Shown: in pieces, positions 45,722-54,834 of the stretch
Numbering within the stretch: the stretch's first letter is position 1
Layout: every line of letters begins with the position of its first letter
Assembly (NCBI GenBank): GCA_947458745.1
Contig: CANGYQ010000001.1
Span: forward strand, 124,001-188,000
Length of the DNA stretch: 64,000 nucleotides
From: Bryobacteraceae bacterium
GTDB lineage: Bacteria > Acidobacteriota > Terriglobia > Bryobacterales > Bryobacteraceae
Direction: 5' to 3'
The notes under the pieces: model-generated
Seen by the model: only the letters and a program-made list of their open reading frames with translations
Databases searched by the model: none
What the model was told of the DNA's origin: nothing
Made by a program: the position numbers and the translations under genes

Positions 45722-46354
45722 CTACGACAACTGCCGCAGATCGTCAATCCAGAAGTCGGGCTCCCACTTGGCTAGTTCTTCGCGAGGCGTGTAGCCGTAG
45801 GTGGCGGCGCAGGTGCGCACGCCCGCCCGGCGTCCGGCCTCCATGTCGGCAGAGGCGTCGCCGACGAACAGGCAATCCTGCGGGTCCGCGCCAAATAGCT
45901 GGAGCGACTTGAAGATGACATCCGGTTCGGGCTTGGCGGGAAATCCGTCGGTGCCTTGCACGTGATCAAAAAACGGCAGCAGGCCAAACTTTTCGAGCAC
46001 AATACGCGTGGTGGGCGTGCCTTTGGTGGTGGCGGTCGACTTGCGGCCTTCCAGGCGGGAAAGCCCTTCGACGACGCCCGGATAGAGCACTGTCGCTTTG
46101 TGACCGCGGGCCGCGTAGACCTGCCGGTATTCGGCCAGCAGCGTATCCATGTCCGCTTGGCTGATGCCGGGGAACAGGTCAGCGAAGAGGTCGAACAGGT
46201 GACGTCCGATGTAGCTGGTCAGGTAGGCATCGCTGACCGTCCGGCCAGACAAACGCGGCGCGATCACTTGTTGGACCGCGCCGCAGATGTCAGGTGCCGA
46301 ATGCGTCAGAGTGCCGTCTACATCAAACAGATAGACGGGAAACCGGGGGATCAT
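45722..46354 (-). CDS. HAD family phosphoglycolate phosphatase-like hydrolase
   Basis: A 210-residue HAD hydrolase of the Gph/PGMB type. YLFDVDGTLTHSAPDI is the catalytic DxDGTL loop, STATTKGTPTTRIVLEKFG is the motif 2 region and CLFVGDASADMEAGRRAG is motif 4. The helical cap between (about 20-80) fits phosphoglycolate phosphatase. ATG at 46354 is preferred to the GTG one codon before. It is on the same strand as ftsH, 20 bases downstream of it. Confidence 0.85.
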   Translation of the reverse strand: MIPRFPVYLFDVDGTLTHSAPDICGAVQQVIAPRLSGRTVSDAYLTSYIGRHLFDLFADLFPGISQADMDTLLAEYRQVYAARGHKATVLYPGVVEGLSRLEGRKSTATTKGTPTTRIVLEKFGLLPFFDHVQGTDGFPAKPEPDVIFKSLQLFGADPQDCLFVGDASADMEAGRRAGVRTCAATYGYTPREELAKWEPDFWIDDLRQLS

Positions 46355-46375
46355 CACCGAGTATCCGGATGATCC

Positions 46376-48277
46376 CTATGCCGGTTGGGGCCCCGGTTGC
46401 ATGCCGGGGTTGATGGCCGGAGAGGCCTTGCCGTCATCACCGGACGAGGGCCGGGGCGGATTGTTGGTGGAGCGGTACGGGGGCAGGCTTTGGCCGGCCA
46501 ACAACAGCTTCACTTCGTTGCCGTCCAGGATCTCGCGCTCCAGCAACGCCTCAGTGATCTTCTCCACCGCCTCGCGGTTGTCTTCAATGATCCGCTTGGC
46601 ACGGCCGTATCCTTCATCCACAAAAGCACGGATCTGTTCGTCGATCCGGATGGCCGTGGCTTCCGAGAAGTCGCGGTGCTGGGCAATTTCACGGCCCAGG
46701 AAAATCTGCTCTTCGCGCTTGCCGAAGCTGACGGGGCCCAGATCGCTCATACCCCAATCGCAGACCATGCGGCGGGCCAGTTCAGTGGCCTTCTCGATAT
46801 CACTGGAAGCACCGGCAGTCTTGAGACCCAGGAAAACTTCGTCGGCGACGCGTCCGCCCATGCTGACCGCGATGGCCGCCTGCGCCTGGTCCTTGGAGAA
46901 ATCGACGCGGTCATTTTCTGGCAGGAACTGCGTCAAGCCCAATGCCATGCCACGCGGAATGATGGTGACCTTGTGCACGGAATCAGCCAGCGGAGTCATG
47001 GCCGCCACGACGGCGTGACCAGCTTCGTGATAGGCCGTATGCTTCTTCTCTTCGTCCGAGATCAGCTTGCTGCGGCGTTCGACGCCCATCATCACCTTGT
47101 CCTTGGCGTGCTCAAAGTCGTACATGGTGACCACTTTGCGGTTTTGGCGCGCGGCGATCAAAGCAGCTTCGTTCACCAGATTAGCGAGGTCGGCACCGGC
47201 AAAGCCCGGGGTTCCGCGAGCGATGATGTTCAGTTCGACATCGTCCGACAGCGGTACTTTCTTGGTGTGGACGCGGAGGATCGCCTCACGGCCCTTCACA
47301 TCGGGACGGTCTACGACGACGCGGCGGTCAAAACGGCCGGGACGCAGCAACGCGGGGTCCAGCACATCGGGGCGGTTGGTGGCGGCCACCAGGATGACGC
47401 CTTCGTTGGACTCAAAGCCATCCATCTCCACCAGCAACTGATTGAGGGTCTGCTCACGTTCATCATGACCGCCGCCCAGGCCCGCACCACGATGGCGGCC
47501 AACGGCGTCGATCTCATCAATGAACACGATGCAGGGGGCGTTCTTCTTGCCCTGCTCAAACAAATCGCGGACACGCGAAGCACCCACGCCAACAAACATT
47601 TCCACAAAGTCCGAACCGGAGATGGAGAAGAAGGGCACGTTGGCCTCGCCAGCGATGGCGCGAGCGAGCAAGGTCTTGCCGGTGCCCGGGCCGCCGATCA
47701 GCAACACACCCTTGGGGATGCGGCCACCCAGCTTCTGGAACTTCTGCGGTTCGCGCAGGAAGTCGATGATCTCCTGCAGTTCTTCCTTGGCTTCTTCGAC
47801 GCCGGCGACGTCCTTAAACGTCACCTTCTTTTGCTGTGACGAATGGAGCCGGGCGCGGCTCTTTCCGAAGCTTAGGGCCTTGTTGCCGCCTGACTGCATC
47901 TGGCGCATCATAAAGATCCAGAAGGCCAGCAGCAGCACAAACGGCACGGCGTTGATGATGATGGACACCCACGGCGCGGAGTTAACGTCCTTGATTTCAA
48001 CGTTGACGCGGCGCTCGCGGAGCGTACGGTAGATGTCAGGGAAGTTGGCGGGGATCAGGGTCCGCAGCGCCGAATTCTCATCCTTGAAGACACCATGGAC
48101 TTCATTACCGGTGATGGTGACCGACTTCACGCGGTCCTTTTCCACCATGTCCATAAACTCGGTGAAGCTGACAGCCTGCTCGCGCGGGCCCTTGGCCTGC
48201 CGGAACACTGCCCAGAACAGGACCACCACACACACCAGCGCCACCCAGAAGATGGCGTTTTTTACATTCGAGCTCAT
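46376..48277 (-). CDS. ftsH: ATP-dependent zinc metalloprotease FtsH
   Basis: A 633-residue membrane-anchored AAA+ protease. Two N-terminal helices (about 8-26 and 103-124) flank a periplasmic domain. Walker A GGPGTGKT lies at about 195-202, the SRH region around [20 protein letters not shown], and the zinc site HEAGH near residue 420. The C-terminal tail is Pro-rich. FtsH degrades membrane and regulatory proteins. Its start overlaps the tilS stop by four bases (ATGA), the usual tilS-ftsH neighbourhood in bacteria. Confidence 0.98.
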   Translation of the reverse strand: MSSNVKNAIFWVALVCVVVLFWAVFRQAKGPREQAVSFTEFMDMVEKDRVKSVTITGNEVHGVFKDENSALRTLIPANFPDIYRTLRERRVNVEIKDVNSAPWVSIIINAVPFVLLLAFWIFMMRQMQSGGNKALSFGKSRARLHSSQQKKVTFKDVAGVEEAKEELQEIIDFLREPQKFQKLGGRIPKGVLLIGGPGTGKTLLARAIAGEANVPFFSISGSDFVEMFVGVGASRVRDLFEQGKKNAPCIVFIDEIDAVGRHRGAGLGGGHDEREQTLNQLLVEMDGFESNEGVILVAATNRPDVLDPALLRPGRFDRRVVVDRPDVKGREAILRVHTKKVPLSDDVELNIIARGTPGFAGADLANLVNEAALIAARQNRKVVTMYDFEHAKDKVMMGVERRSKLISDEEKKHTAYHEAGHAVVAAMTPLADSVHKVTIIPRGMALGLTQFLPENDRVDFSKDQAQAAIAVSMGGRVADEVFLGLKTAGASSDIEKATELARRMVCDWGMSDLGPVSFGKREEQIFLGREIAQHRDFSEATAIRIDEQIRAFVDEGYGRAKRIIEDNREAVEKITEALLEREILDGNEVKLLLAGQSLPPYRSTNNPPRPSSGDDGKASPAINPGMQPGPQPA

Positions 48278-49542
48278 GAACTCTCCCTGACTATACAGAC
48301 GTCGAAATCAAGCAAACTGATTCCTCCAATTGCACCGGCCCACACAATTTCCCCGTTCGATTCGAGGATTGGCCAGTTGCGACGCCGCCACAACGGGATT
48401 CGGCGCTCCTGGAACAGCTGCTTGATTTTGACCTCTTCTTGCGATCCGGCCAATCGAATCGCGTCACCCGGCCGCCAATTTCGCAAAATCAATGACTTGC
48501 CGGAACTGCCCCTATTATAGCCAGCAATCCGGACGGTTATTCCGGGCGGGATGTCCCACTCGCCGGAGGCATCGATGGCGACGCTCCAATTTCTAGGCTC
48601 ATCGGCTGCACGGCGTTCCGGCGCTAGATTCAGCCACTCGAAACTTCTCATCGCATCGACGCCCGGCACCTGCACCCGCCCGTGGCCTTCGGTGAGCCGG
48701 GTAAGCGCCAGAATCTGTTCGACATGCGTAAAGTCGATGCTCCGCAGGTTGCCCTTCACTTGGCTGATCGCGTGGCGGACCACGCGCCGCGCGAGAGCGT
48801 CCGGCATTTCGGCCAGCGGCTGGCAATCGAGAATCAGCGCGCCATGCTCCCAGCGAGAGAGCGTGGACCAAACCGTGGCCACCTGGACTTCAAAGAATGC
48901 TTCATCTTCCGCCGCCAGCAGCGCGGTGTGGGCCAGCACTTGGGGTAGCGCTTCGTTCCATTGTTCGGTCAGTTGCGGCAGCAACTGGTGGCGGATACGG
49001 TTGCGGTCGAACCGGAGTTCCGCATTCGACGCATCGTCACAGTAAGGCAGTTGCCGGGCGGCCATCCAGGTGTCGATGTCGGAGCGTGCGATTTCGATCA
49101 GCGGTCGCACGATGCGCCCGTGCTCCGTCACGGGTAATACGCCGCGCAAGCCGGTCGACCCGGCGCCACGCAGCAACCGGTAGAGCACGGTTTCGGCTTG
49201 ATCGGACAGCGTGTGTCCGGTGGCTACCTTGGGGAATTGCGCGAAGAAGAGTTGGCGCGCCTGGCGGGCGGCCTGTTCCTGGTTGCCGTCCGCTAACTCG
49301 GCGAGTTGCACCCGGCATTCCAGCCCGCGGCCCGCGGCCAGATCCCGCACGAACTGCTCTTCGGCTGCGGCCTCCGGCCGTAGACCATGGTTCACATGCA
49401 GCACCAGCGGCCGATAGCCCAGTTCGCAGAGGACGTCGAGCAGGCAGACCGAATCCCGTCCTCCGGAGACGGCCACGGCCAACGGCTCTCCGTGTGAGAA
49501 CATATGATGTTTGCGAATCGTTTCGCGGACCCGGTCGAGCAT
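48274..49542 (-). CDS. tilS: tRNA(Ile)-lysidine synthetase
   Basis: A 422-residue enzyme that modifies C34 of tRNA(Ile2) to lysidine so that it reads AUA. The PP-loop [17 protein letters not shown] is near residue 27, and [27 protein letters not shown] is the family's second motif. N-terminal Rossmann core, middle TilS substrate-binding domain and C-terminal domain ([35 protein letters not shown]) are all present. It is divergent from the KDG-kinase-like gene, 72 bases apart. Confidence 0.96.
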   Translation of the reverse strand: MLDRVRETIRKHHMFSHGEPLAVAVSGGRDSVCLLDVLCELGYRPLVLHVNHGLRPEAAAEEQFVRDLAAGRGLECRVQLAELADGNQEQAARQARQLFFAQFPKVATGHTLSDQAETVLYRLLRGAGSTGLRGVLPVTEHGRIVRPLIEIARSDIDTWMAARQLPYCDDASNAELRFDRNRIRHQLLPQLTEQWNEALPQVLAHTALLAAEDEAFFEVQVATVWSTLSRWEHGALILDCQPLAEMPDALARRVVRHAISQVKGNLRSIDFTHVEQILALTRLTEGHGRVQVPGVDAMRSFEWLNLAPERRAADEPRNWSVAIDASGEWDIPPGITVRIAGYNRGSSGKSLILRNWRPGDAIRLAGSQEEVKIKQLFQERRIPLWRRRNWPILESNGEIVWAGAIGGISLLDFDVCIVRESS

Positions 49543-49602
49543 TTCACTACTTCATCCTATGCACACACCAGGTGCCCGGTGGTGCCGCGATCATTCATCT
49601 TG

Positions 49603-49608
49603 AAGGAG
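49603..49608 (+). promoter_or_regulatory. Ribosome-binding site of the KDG-kinase-like gene
   Basis: AAGGAG at 49603-49608, six bases before the ATG at 49615, decides this start over an in-frame ATG at 49504 that overlaps tilS. Confidence 0.8.
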
Positions 49609-49614
49609 ACTCAC

Positions 49615-50697
49615 ATGAGTTACGGCCTGAATATCCGCCCTGAGGGCTCGCTGGATTTGTTGTCATTGGGTGCATTGGTGCACCGTGTGGACCCGGGTGT
49701 CATCCCGTTCCGCAAGGCTTCGGCCTTTGAGATTCACGTCAGCGGGGGCGAGTTTAACGTGGCCGCCAATCTAGCGGACTGCTTCGGTCTGAATACGGGC
49801 GTCGCGTCCGCGATGGTGAGTTATCCCATTGGTGATCTGATTGCCGAACGAGTGAAGGCGATGGGCGTCCGCCCCTTCTACAAGCGCTTCGAACATGACG
49901 GCGTGAACGGCCCCAACATGGCCACCGTCTACAGTGACCGCGGCCTGGGCATGCGTGCCCCGGTGGTGTTCTACAACCGGTGCAACGAAGCGGCGGCTCG
50001 CCTGAAGCCGGGCGACTTTGATTGGGCCAGGATTTTTGCGGGCGGTGTCCGCTGGTTCCATTCGGGCGGCATCTTTGCGGCACTCTCGCCGACCACCTCC
50101 GAAGTGATCATCGAAGGCATGCAGGCGGCGAAGGCCGCGGGGGCGATCGTCTCGCTGGACCTCAACTTCCGCGAGAAGCTGTGGAAGATCTCCGGCGGCC
50201 AGGATCGCGCGGTGGAAGTAATCAGCCGCATCATGGCCAACGTCGATGTGCTGGTGGGCAACGAAGAAGATCTCCAGAAGGGTCTGGGCGTGCCGGGTCC
50301 GGAAGTGGCGGCGAAATCGAAACTGGACCCCAGCACGTTTTTCGGCATGATCGGCCGGGTGGTGGAGATGTACCCGAATGTGAAGGTGGTAGCGACGACG
50401 CTGCGCGAAGTGCATTCCACCAATCGCCACAGCTGGGGCGCGGTGACCTGGGTGAATGGCCAGACCTACGTCTCGCCCACCTGCGAACTGGATGTTCTGG
50501 ATCGCGTAGGTGGCGGTGACGGCTTTGCGGCCGGCTTGTTCTACGGCATGCTGAGCGGCGAGTCTCCGGAAGATGCCCTGAAGCTGGGCTGGGCGCACGG
50601 CGCGCTGTTGACCACCTTCCCGGGTGACACGACGATGGCCACAGTGGAACAAGTGCGTGCCTTTGCCCAGGGTGGCTCGGCCCGCATCCAGCGCTAG
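49615..50697 (+). CDS. PfkB family sugar kinase, KDG kinase-like
   Basis: A 360-residue ribokinase/PfkB kinase. FEIHVSGGEFNVAANLADCFG is the substrate-binding N-terminal motif and LDVLDRVGGGDGFAAGLFYGML is the C-terminal anion-hole motif with catalytic Asp (GGGDG). LVGNEEDL and the overall pattern fit 2-keto-3-deoxygluconate kinase (KdgK) best. KDG kinase makes KDPG for the Entner-Doudoroff-type route, but no KDPG aldolase is adjacent; the next gene is a KdsC-like phosphatase. Confidence 0.8.
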   Translation: MSYGLNIRPEGSLDLLSLGALVHRVDPGVIPFRKASAFEIHVSGGEFNVAANLADCFGLNTGVASAMVSYPIGDLIAERVKAMGVRPFYKRFEHDGVNGPNMATVYSDRGLGMRAPVVFYNRCNEAAARLKPGDFDWARIFAGGVRWFHSGGIFAALSPTTSEVIIEGMQAAKAAGAIVSLDLNFREKLWKISGGQDRAVEVISRIMANVDVLVGNEEDLQKGLGVPGPEVAAKSKLDPSTFFGMIGRVVEMYPNVKVVATTLREVHSTNRHSWGAVTWVNGQTYVSPTCELDVLDRVGGGDGFAAGLFYGMLSGESPEDALKLGWAHGALLTTFPGDTTMATVEQVRAFAQGGSARIQR

Positions 50698-50699
50698 TG

Positions 50700-51263
50700 A
50701 TGGACTTTACCATGAGCTCAATTTCCGCTGACGTGCAAGCGCGGGCCGCGCGGGTCCGCATGTTGTTGATGGACGTGGATGGCGTGCTGACTGATGGCAC
50801 GCTATGGAACGTCCCCGCGCCCGACGGCACCATCTTTGAGACCAAGGGCTTTGATTCGCAGGACGGCATTGCGCTGCAATGGTTGTCTAAGTACGACATC
50901 ATCAAAGGCGTCATCAGTGGCCGGGTCTCACCGGCCACCACCGAACGGGCCCGCCAAACGAAGATGACCTTCGTCTATCAGGGCCACACGGAGAAAATCC
51001 CGTTGCTGGAAGAGTGCTTCGAGAAGAGCGGCATTTCCAGCACCGATACGTGCTACGTCGGCGACGACCTAACCGACATCGTCTGCTTCAAGCGCGTCGG
51101 CTTTGCCGTGGCGACAGCCAACGCTCGCGAAGAAGTGAAGGCCTCCGCGCACTATGTCACCGAAGCCCGTGGCGGGCAGGGAGCGATCCGCGAAGTCTGC
51201 GAACTGATCTTGAAGTCGCAAGGCAAGTGGCCTGAGATCTTGAAGCACTACGAAGCGCTGTAG
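50700..51263 (+). CDS. KdsC-like HAD phosphatase
   Basis: About 187 residues from the ATG at 50700, just after the kinase stop. VRMLLMDVDGVLTDGTLW is the DxDGVLTDG motif of KDO-8-phosphate phosphatase; ISGRVSPATTERARQ and YVGDDLTDIVCFKRVGFAVATANA are also family-conserved. KdsC removes phosphate from KDO-8-P in lipopolysaccharide synthesis. Neither kdsA nor kdsD is adjacent. The coupling with a KDG-kinase-like gene suggests a broader role on 2-keto-3-deoxy sugar phosphates; this is an inference. Confidence 0.85.
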   Translation: MDFTMSSISADVQARAARVRMLLMDVDGVLTDGTLWNVPAPDGTIFETKGFDSQDGIALQWLSKYDIIKGVISGRVSPATTERARQTKMTFVYQGHTEKIPLLEECFEKSGISSTDTCYVGDDLTDIVCFKRVGFAVATANAREEVKASAHYVTEARGGQGAIREVCELILKSQGKWPEILKHYEAL

Positions 51264-51300
51264 CCCAACGACCGAGCCACCTTTCGTATCCTAGATCTCT

Positions 51301-51957
51301 ATGCTCGAAAAAGTCGGCCTCGTCGTTCATACCGACCCGGGCCCCGGCATCATGCACCAGATGTCGGGGGTGATCGCCAGCTGCAATGGCAACATCACCT
51401 CCATCGCCATTATGGAGCGCCATGCCGATGTGGAGCGGATCTACTTTGAGATCGAGTTACCGGGCGAGCAGGAGACGATGATTGCGGCGCTGGAAGAGCT
51501 GAAGGTGGTGCGGCGCGTGGAGGTGGTGAACAGCCTGCAGCGCATCTTCGGCAAGCGCATCATCATCACCGGCGGTGGCGCCCAGGTGGGTCAGGTGGCG
51601 ATCGGCGCGATCAGTGAAGCGGACCGCCACAACATCCGCGGCGAGCACATCTCCGTGGATACGATTCCGCTGGTGGGCGAACAACAGTTGGGTGCCGCCG
51701 TGCGCGCGGTGGCTCGGCTGCCGCGAGCCAAGGCACTGGTGCTGGCCGGATCACTGATGGGCGGCGACATCGAAGCCGCCGTCCGCGAAGTGCGGGCGCA
51801 GGGCCTACTGGTGATCAGCCTGAACATGGCGGGCAGTGTGCCCGACGCAGCGGACCTAGTGGTGACCGATCCGGTGCAGGCTGGCGTGATGGCGGTGATG
51901 GCGGTGGCGGATACGGCGAAGTTTACCGTCGCCCGTCTGAACCGCCGCGTGTTCTAA
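51301..51957 (+). CDS. ACT-domain protein, DUF5612-like
   Basis: A 218-residue protein. The N-terminal 75 residues form an ACT domain (KVGLVVHTDPGPGIMHQMSGVIASCNGNITSI). The C-terminal part (RIIITGGGAQVGQVAIGAISEADRHNI) resembles the DUF5612 type seen in archaea, though I am not certain of this name. ACT domains bind amino acids or other small ligands. It is 37 bases after the kdsC-like gene on the same strand. No catalytic motif is apparent, so a regulatory or sensor role is likely. Confidence 0.6.
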   Translation: MLEKVGLVVHTDPGPGIMHQMSGVIASCNGNITSIAIMERHADVERIYFEIELPGEQETMIAALEELKVVRRVEVVNSLQRIFGKRIIITGGGAQVGQVAIGAISEADRHNIRGEHISVDTIPLVGEQQLGAAVRAVARLPRAKALVLAGSLMGGDIEAAVREVRAQGLLVISLNMAGSVPDAADLVVTDPVQAGVMAVMAVADTAKFTVARLNRRVF

Positions 51958-52024
51958 CGGAACTACCGGTTCACCCGAGATCGCCCGCAACCGAGCCCCG
52001 ACTAGCAGGAGGGGCCTTACGTGC

Positions 52025-52930
52025 TCAAGCCGCCAGATAACCGCGCACGCGTTCGAGATCGCGGCGCATGGAGTTGGCGATGCGGTCGGCGGCCCAGGTG
52101 ACTTGGCGGTCACCGTGGTCGGCTCCGCCCATCGGATATTCACAATGCAACTGCAGGGGGCCGTTGAAGGCGGTGCCTTTCAAGCGTTGCGCGAAGCTGG
52201 ACCAATCCACCATGCCATCGCCCAAAGGGCACCATTCCGGACGCCACTGGCCTTTGGCGTTCTTCTCCCACTTGAAGTCCTTCAGCGCGACGCCGCGCAC
52301 ATAAGGCCCGGCAGCCCGGAAGGAGTTCACCCAGCCGCCGAAGCCGCCTTCGACGGTGGCGTGGCCGATGTCGTAGTTGATGCCGATGGTGGCCGGGTCC
52401 AGACCCTCGACGACCGCCAGGATGTCCCAAATGGAGGCCCCAAACTCACCCAGACCAGAATGCGTGTGATACATGCCGCAGACGCCGTATTCCGCGCCTT
52501 GGGCCGCCAGTGTTTTCGCCATCGGCTTGAGCGCCGCAATCTGCTCCTTGACGCTGAGCTTCTCGGAGTACTTCAGTCCACCCCAGCGGTAATACTTGAT
52601 GCCGAGCGCGCGCATGGTCTTGAAGATGGCGGGCGTTTGCGGGATGCTCGCGCCGCCGATGGCGGTGGTGATCATGTTGATCTCCAGCCCGGCTTTGCGG
52701 ATGGCCTCGGCGGCGGCCGGTAGCGCGGTTTCCACGTTCTCGGGCTCGACATGGCCGCCTTTGCGAACGGTCAGATCAATCGCCTCAAAGCCGAGTTGCT
52801 TGGCGAAGACGGCCGCCTCACCGATGGGCAGCCACTGCAAATGCTTCGAAAACATCGACACGGGCCAGCGCATGGAGGGCGCGGCCATCATGGGCAGAGC
52901 GGTCAGGGAGAGAGCAGTTCGGCGAGTCAT
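52025..52930 (-). CDS. Exported TIM-barrel sugar isomerase/epimerase-like protein
   Basis: A 301-residue xylose-isomerase-like TIM barrel. The N-terminus (MTRRTALSLTALPMMAAPS) resembles a twin-arginine leader. Barrel segments include LGFEAIDLTVRKGGHVEPE, YYRWGGLKYSEKLS, GINYDIGHATVEGGFGGW with an Asp-His pair, and LQLHCEYPMGG with a probable metal-binding Glu. GAGGAGG is just upstream of the ATG. Last gene of the five-gene minus-strand operon; it starts seven bases after the PLP-lyase stop. Substrate unknown. Confidence 0.8.
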   Translation of the reverse strand: MTRRTALSLTALPMMAAPSMRWPVSMFSKHLQWLPIGEAAVFAKQLGFEAIDLTVRKGGHVEPENVETALPAAAEAIRKAGLEINMITTAIGGASIPQTPAIFKTMRALGIKYYRWGGLKYSEKLSVKEQIAALKPMAKTLAAQGAEYGVCGMYHTHSGLGEFGASIWDILAVVEGLDPATIGINYDIGHATVEGGFGGWVNSFRAAGPYVRGVALKDFKWEKNAKGQWRPEWCPLGDGMVDWSSFAQRLKGTAFNGPLQLHCEYPMGGADHGDRQVTWAADRIANSMRRDLERVRGYLAA

Positions 52931-52937
52931 CGCCTCC

Positions 52938-53777
52938 TCAGTCTACAACTGGCCCCTCCGTGATGACAGCCAGTGCGGGGCCCTGGATGCCTAGCTTCAA
53001 CATTCCGGCGACGCCGCCCGCGCCCGATGGCCCAGCCGCGATGCCGTGATCGGCTAAGTACTGGACGGCGTGGCGAACGTCATCGTCGGTGATGTCCACC
53101 CACTGGTCGACACCCGAATCGAGCAGCCCTTCTGATGGTTCATCGAGAATCAGGCAATCGGGTAACACCGCTTCCGGCGCGGGCTTGGCCACGATGATGC
53201 GCGCGCGGCCGATCCAGTGGCGCAGTCCGGCGGCGGCAAAATTCCCCGCGCCCATGTGGACTACCACGGTCTCGGGCGGCTCGGGTAACTGCTCCTCGGC
53301 TTCGGCGAAGAGCGTCGAGTAGCCTTCGATGATCAGTTCCGGTATCTGCTGGTAGTCGCCTTTGGCCAAGTCCTGCACCAGCGTCCAACCGTGGGCTGCA
53401 GCATCCGCCATGCAAGCCGCCACACTGGCATCGTAGTTGCCGTTGACGTGGACGATGCGCGCGCCTTCGCGCTCAATGCGGCGCATCCGCACGGGGTTGG
53501 CTCCGGCGGCGATGTAGACTACGCATTCCAGGCCCAACCGGCGGCAGGCATGCGCGACACCACGGCCATGATTGCCGGAGGTTGCCGTGGCCACGACTGT
53601 ACCCGGTGGCAACTTCAGCTGTGAGAGCGCCCAGGAAGCGCCCAGGATCTTGTAGGCGTTGAGGCCGAAGCGCTGCGATTCATCCTTGAGGTAGATCCGC
53701 CCCGGCAGTGTGTGCAGCAGCGTGGCTGGGCCCCAGGTGCGGTGGAACTCACGAATGGCAGTAGTTGATTGCGGCAT
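52938..53777 (-). CDS. Fold-type-II PLP lyase (diaminopropionate ammonia-lyase-like)
   Basis: A 279-residue PLP enzyme of the threonine dehydratase / YgeX type. LKDESQRFGLNAYKILGA carries the PLP lysine (about residue 43), and ATATSGNHGRGVAHACRRLGL the Asn-His glycine loop. It is shorter than E. coli diaminopropionate ammonia-lyase (about 400), lacking part of the C-terminal section, so it may act on another beta-substituted amino acid. Its start overlaps the M20 gene by 29 bases. In E. coli a ygeX-ygeY pair (lyase and M20 hydrolase) is known, which supports a joint role. Confidence 0.8.
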   Translation of the reverse strand: MPQSTTAIREFHRTWGPATLLHTLPGRIYLKDESQRFGLNAYKILGASWALSQLKLPPGTVVATATSGNHGRGVAHACRRLGLECVVYIAAGANPVRMRRIEREGARIVHVNGNYDASVAACMADAAAHGWTLVQDLAKGDYQQIPELIIEGYSTLFAEAEEQLPEPPETVVVHMGAGNFAAAGLRHWIGRARIIVAKPAPEAVLPDCLILDEPSEGLLDSGVDQWVDITDDDVRHAVQYLADHGIAAGPSGAGGVAGMLKLGIQGPALAVITEGPVVD

Positions 53778-54834
53778 CGCGCAGGATCTCCCCTAATCGA
53801 ACGGTTGACTCCAGGTCTACCCACTCCACCGCGGCATGCGCGCCCGCGCCGTGCGGGCCGATGACGACACACTCAATGCCCGCTGCCGAAAGCAGCGCCG
53901 AGTCCATCCAGGGCGTATCGCCAAAATAGTCGCCCCCGCCAGCCGCGCGGATGGCTTGCACGATCGCGGCATCTTGACTGACTTCAAATGGCTCCCGTGC
54001 AAAGATCAGCTCGACGTCCGCTTCACCTAGAGCCTTGATTTCGGCCATTACCTGGTCGATCGATTCACCGGGGATGGTGCGGCGTTCGATCTGGAGGACG
54101 CACCGGTCGGAGTAGGTGCTCAAGCCCTGGCCGCCGTTCAGCGTGGCGGCGTGGAGCGACGGAGGCCCCACCCAGCGATGTGGAGTGCGGCGGCGTAACT
54201 CTTGCTCTAGCAGGTCAAGCTTGGCCAGGAAGCGCCCCATCTTCATGTTGGCGTCGATACCCAACTCAAACCGGCTGCCGTGGGCGGCCAGGCCATGGGT
54301 GGTGACGGAGATCCAGGCAAAGCCTTTGTGGGCCAGGCAAGTCTTGAGCGACGTCGGCTCCGTGCAGACTGCTCCATCGGTGACGCAGTGCCGCAGTACT
54401 TCTTCAGTGCCGGCGCTGGCGTACTCTTCATCGGCTACGGCGGCCAGCACGACGTCGCCCGCCGGTGGAGCTTTCGCCAACTCTCGCATGGCGGCCATGG
54501 AGGCGACAACGCTGGCCTTCATGTCGTAAGCGCCACGACCGTAGAGCTTGCCGTCATCGATGCGGCCGCTGAATGGTTCCGCCATCGCTTCCACGCCCAC
54601 GGTATCGATGTGGCCGTTCAGCATCAGGCTGCGCCCGACTCCGGTGCCCTTGAGTGTCGCGATGACGCTGGGCCGGTCACCGCCGACCAGTTGGACCTGG
54701 CAGCCGAGTGCGCGCATCTCGGTCGCGACAAACTCCGCTGCTTCGCGTTCGCCCGGCGAACCAGGAGCGAGTGTTGGGTTGAAGGAGTTGATCTGCACCA
54801 GCCTTGTCAGCACCCGTTCAATATAAGCGCGCAT
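53749..54834 (-). CDS. M20 family amidohydrolase/deacylase (ArgE/DapE/YgeY-like)
   Basis: A 361-residue zinc hydrolase from the ATG at 54834, which overlaps the end of the enolase-like gene by 17 bases. GHIDTVGVEAMAEPF contains the first zinc His, GRGAYDMKAS the bridging Asp and AVADEEYASAGTEEVLR the catalytic and metal Glu pair. LPVxxHG-type later site is around GFAWISVTTHGLAAHGSRF. Family members deacylate N-acyl amino acids or cut dipeptides. Next to a PLP lyase it probably frees an amino acid that the lyase then breaks down. Confidence 0.87.
   Translation of the reverse strand: MRAYIERVLTRLVQINSFNPTLAPGSPGEREAAEFVATEMRALGCQVQLVGGDRPSVIATLKGTGVGRSLMLNGHIDTVGVEAMAEPFSGRIDDGKLYGRGAYDMKASVVASMAAMRELAKAPPAGDVVLAAVADEEYASAGTEEVLRHCVTDGAVCTEPTSLKTCLAHKGFAWISVTTHGLAAHGSRFELGIDANMKMGRFLAKLDLLEQELRRRTPHRWVGPPSLHAATLNGGQGLSTYSDRCVLQIERRTIPGESIDQVMAEIKALGEADVELIFAREPFEVSQDAAIVQAIRAAGGGDYFGDTPWMDSALLSAAGIECVVIGPHGAGAHAAVEWVDLESTVRLGEILRDAAINYCHS

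Noticed and set aside
46385-47839. A 484-codon open frame antisense to ftsH
   Set aside because: Complete overlap with ftsH, Gln/His/Val-rich composition of a shadow frame.
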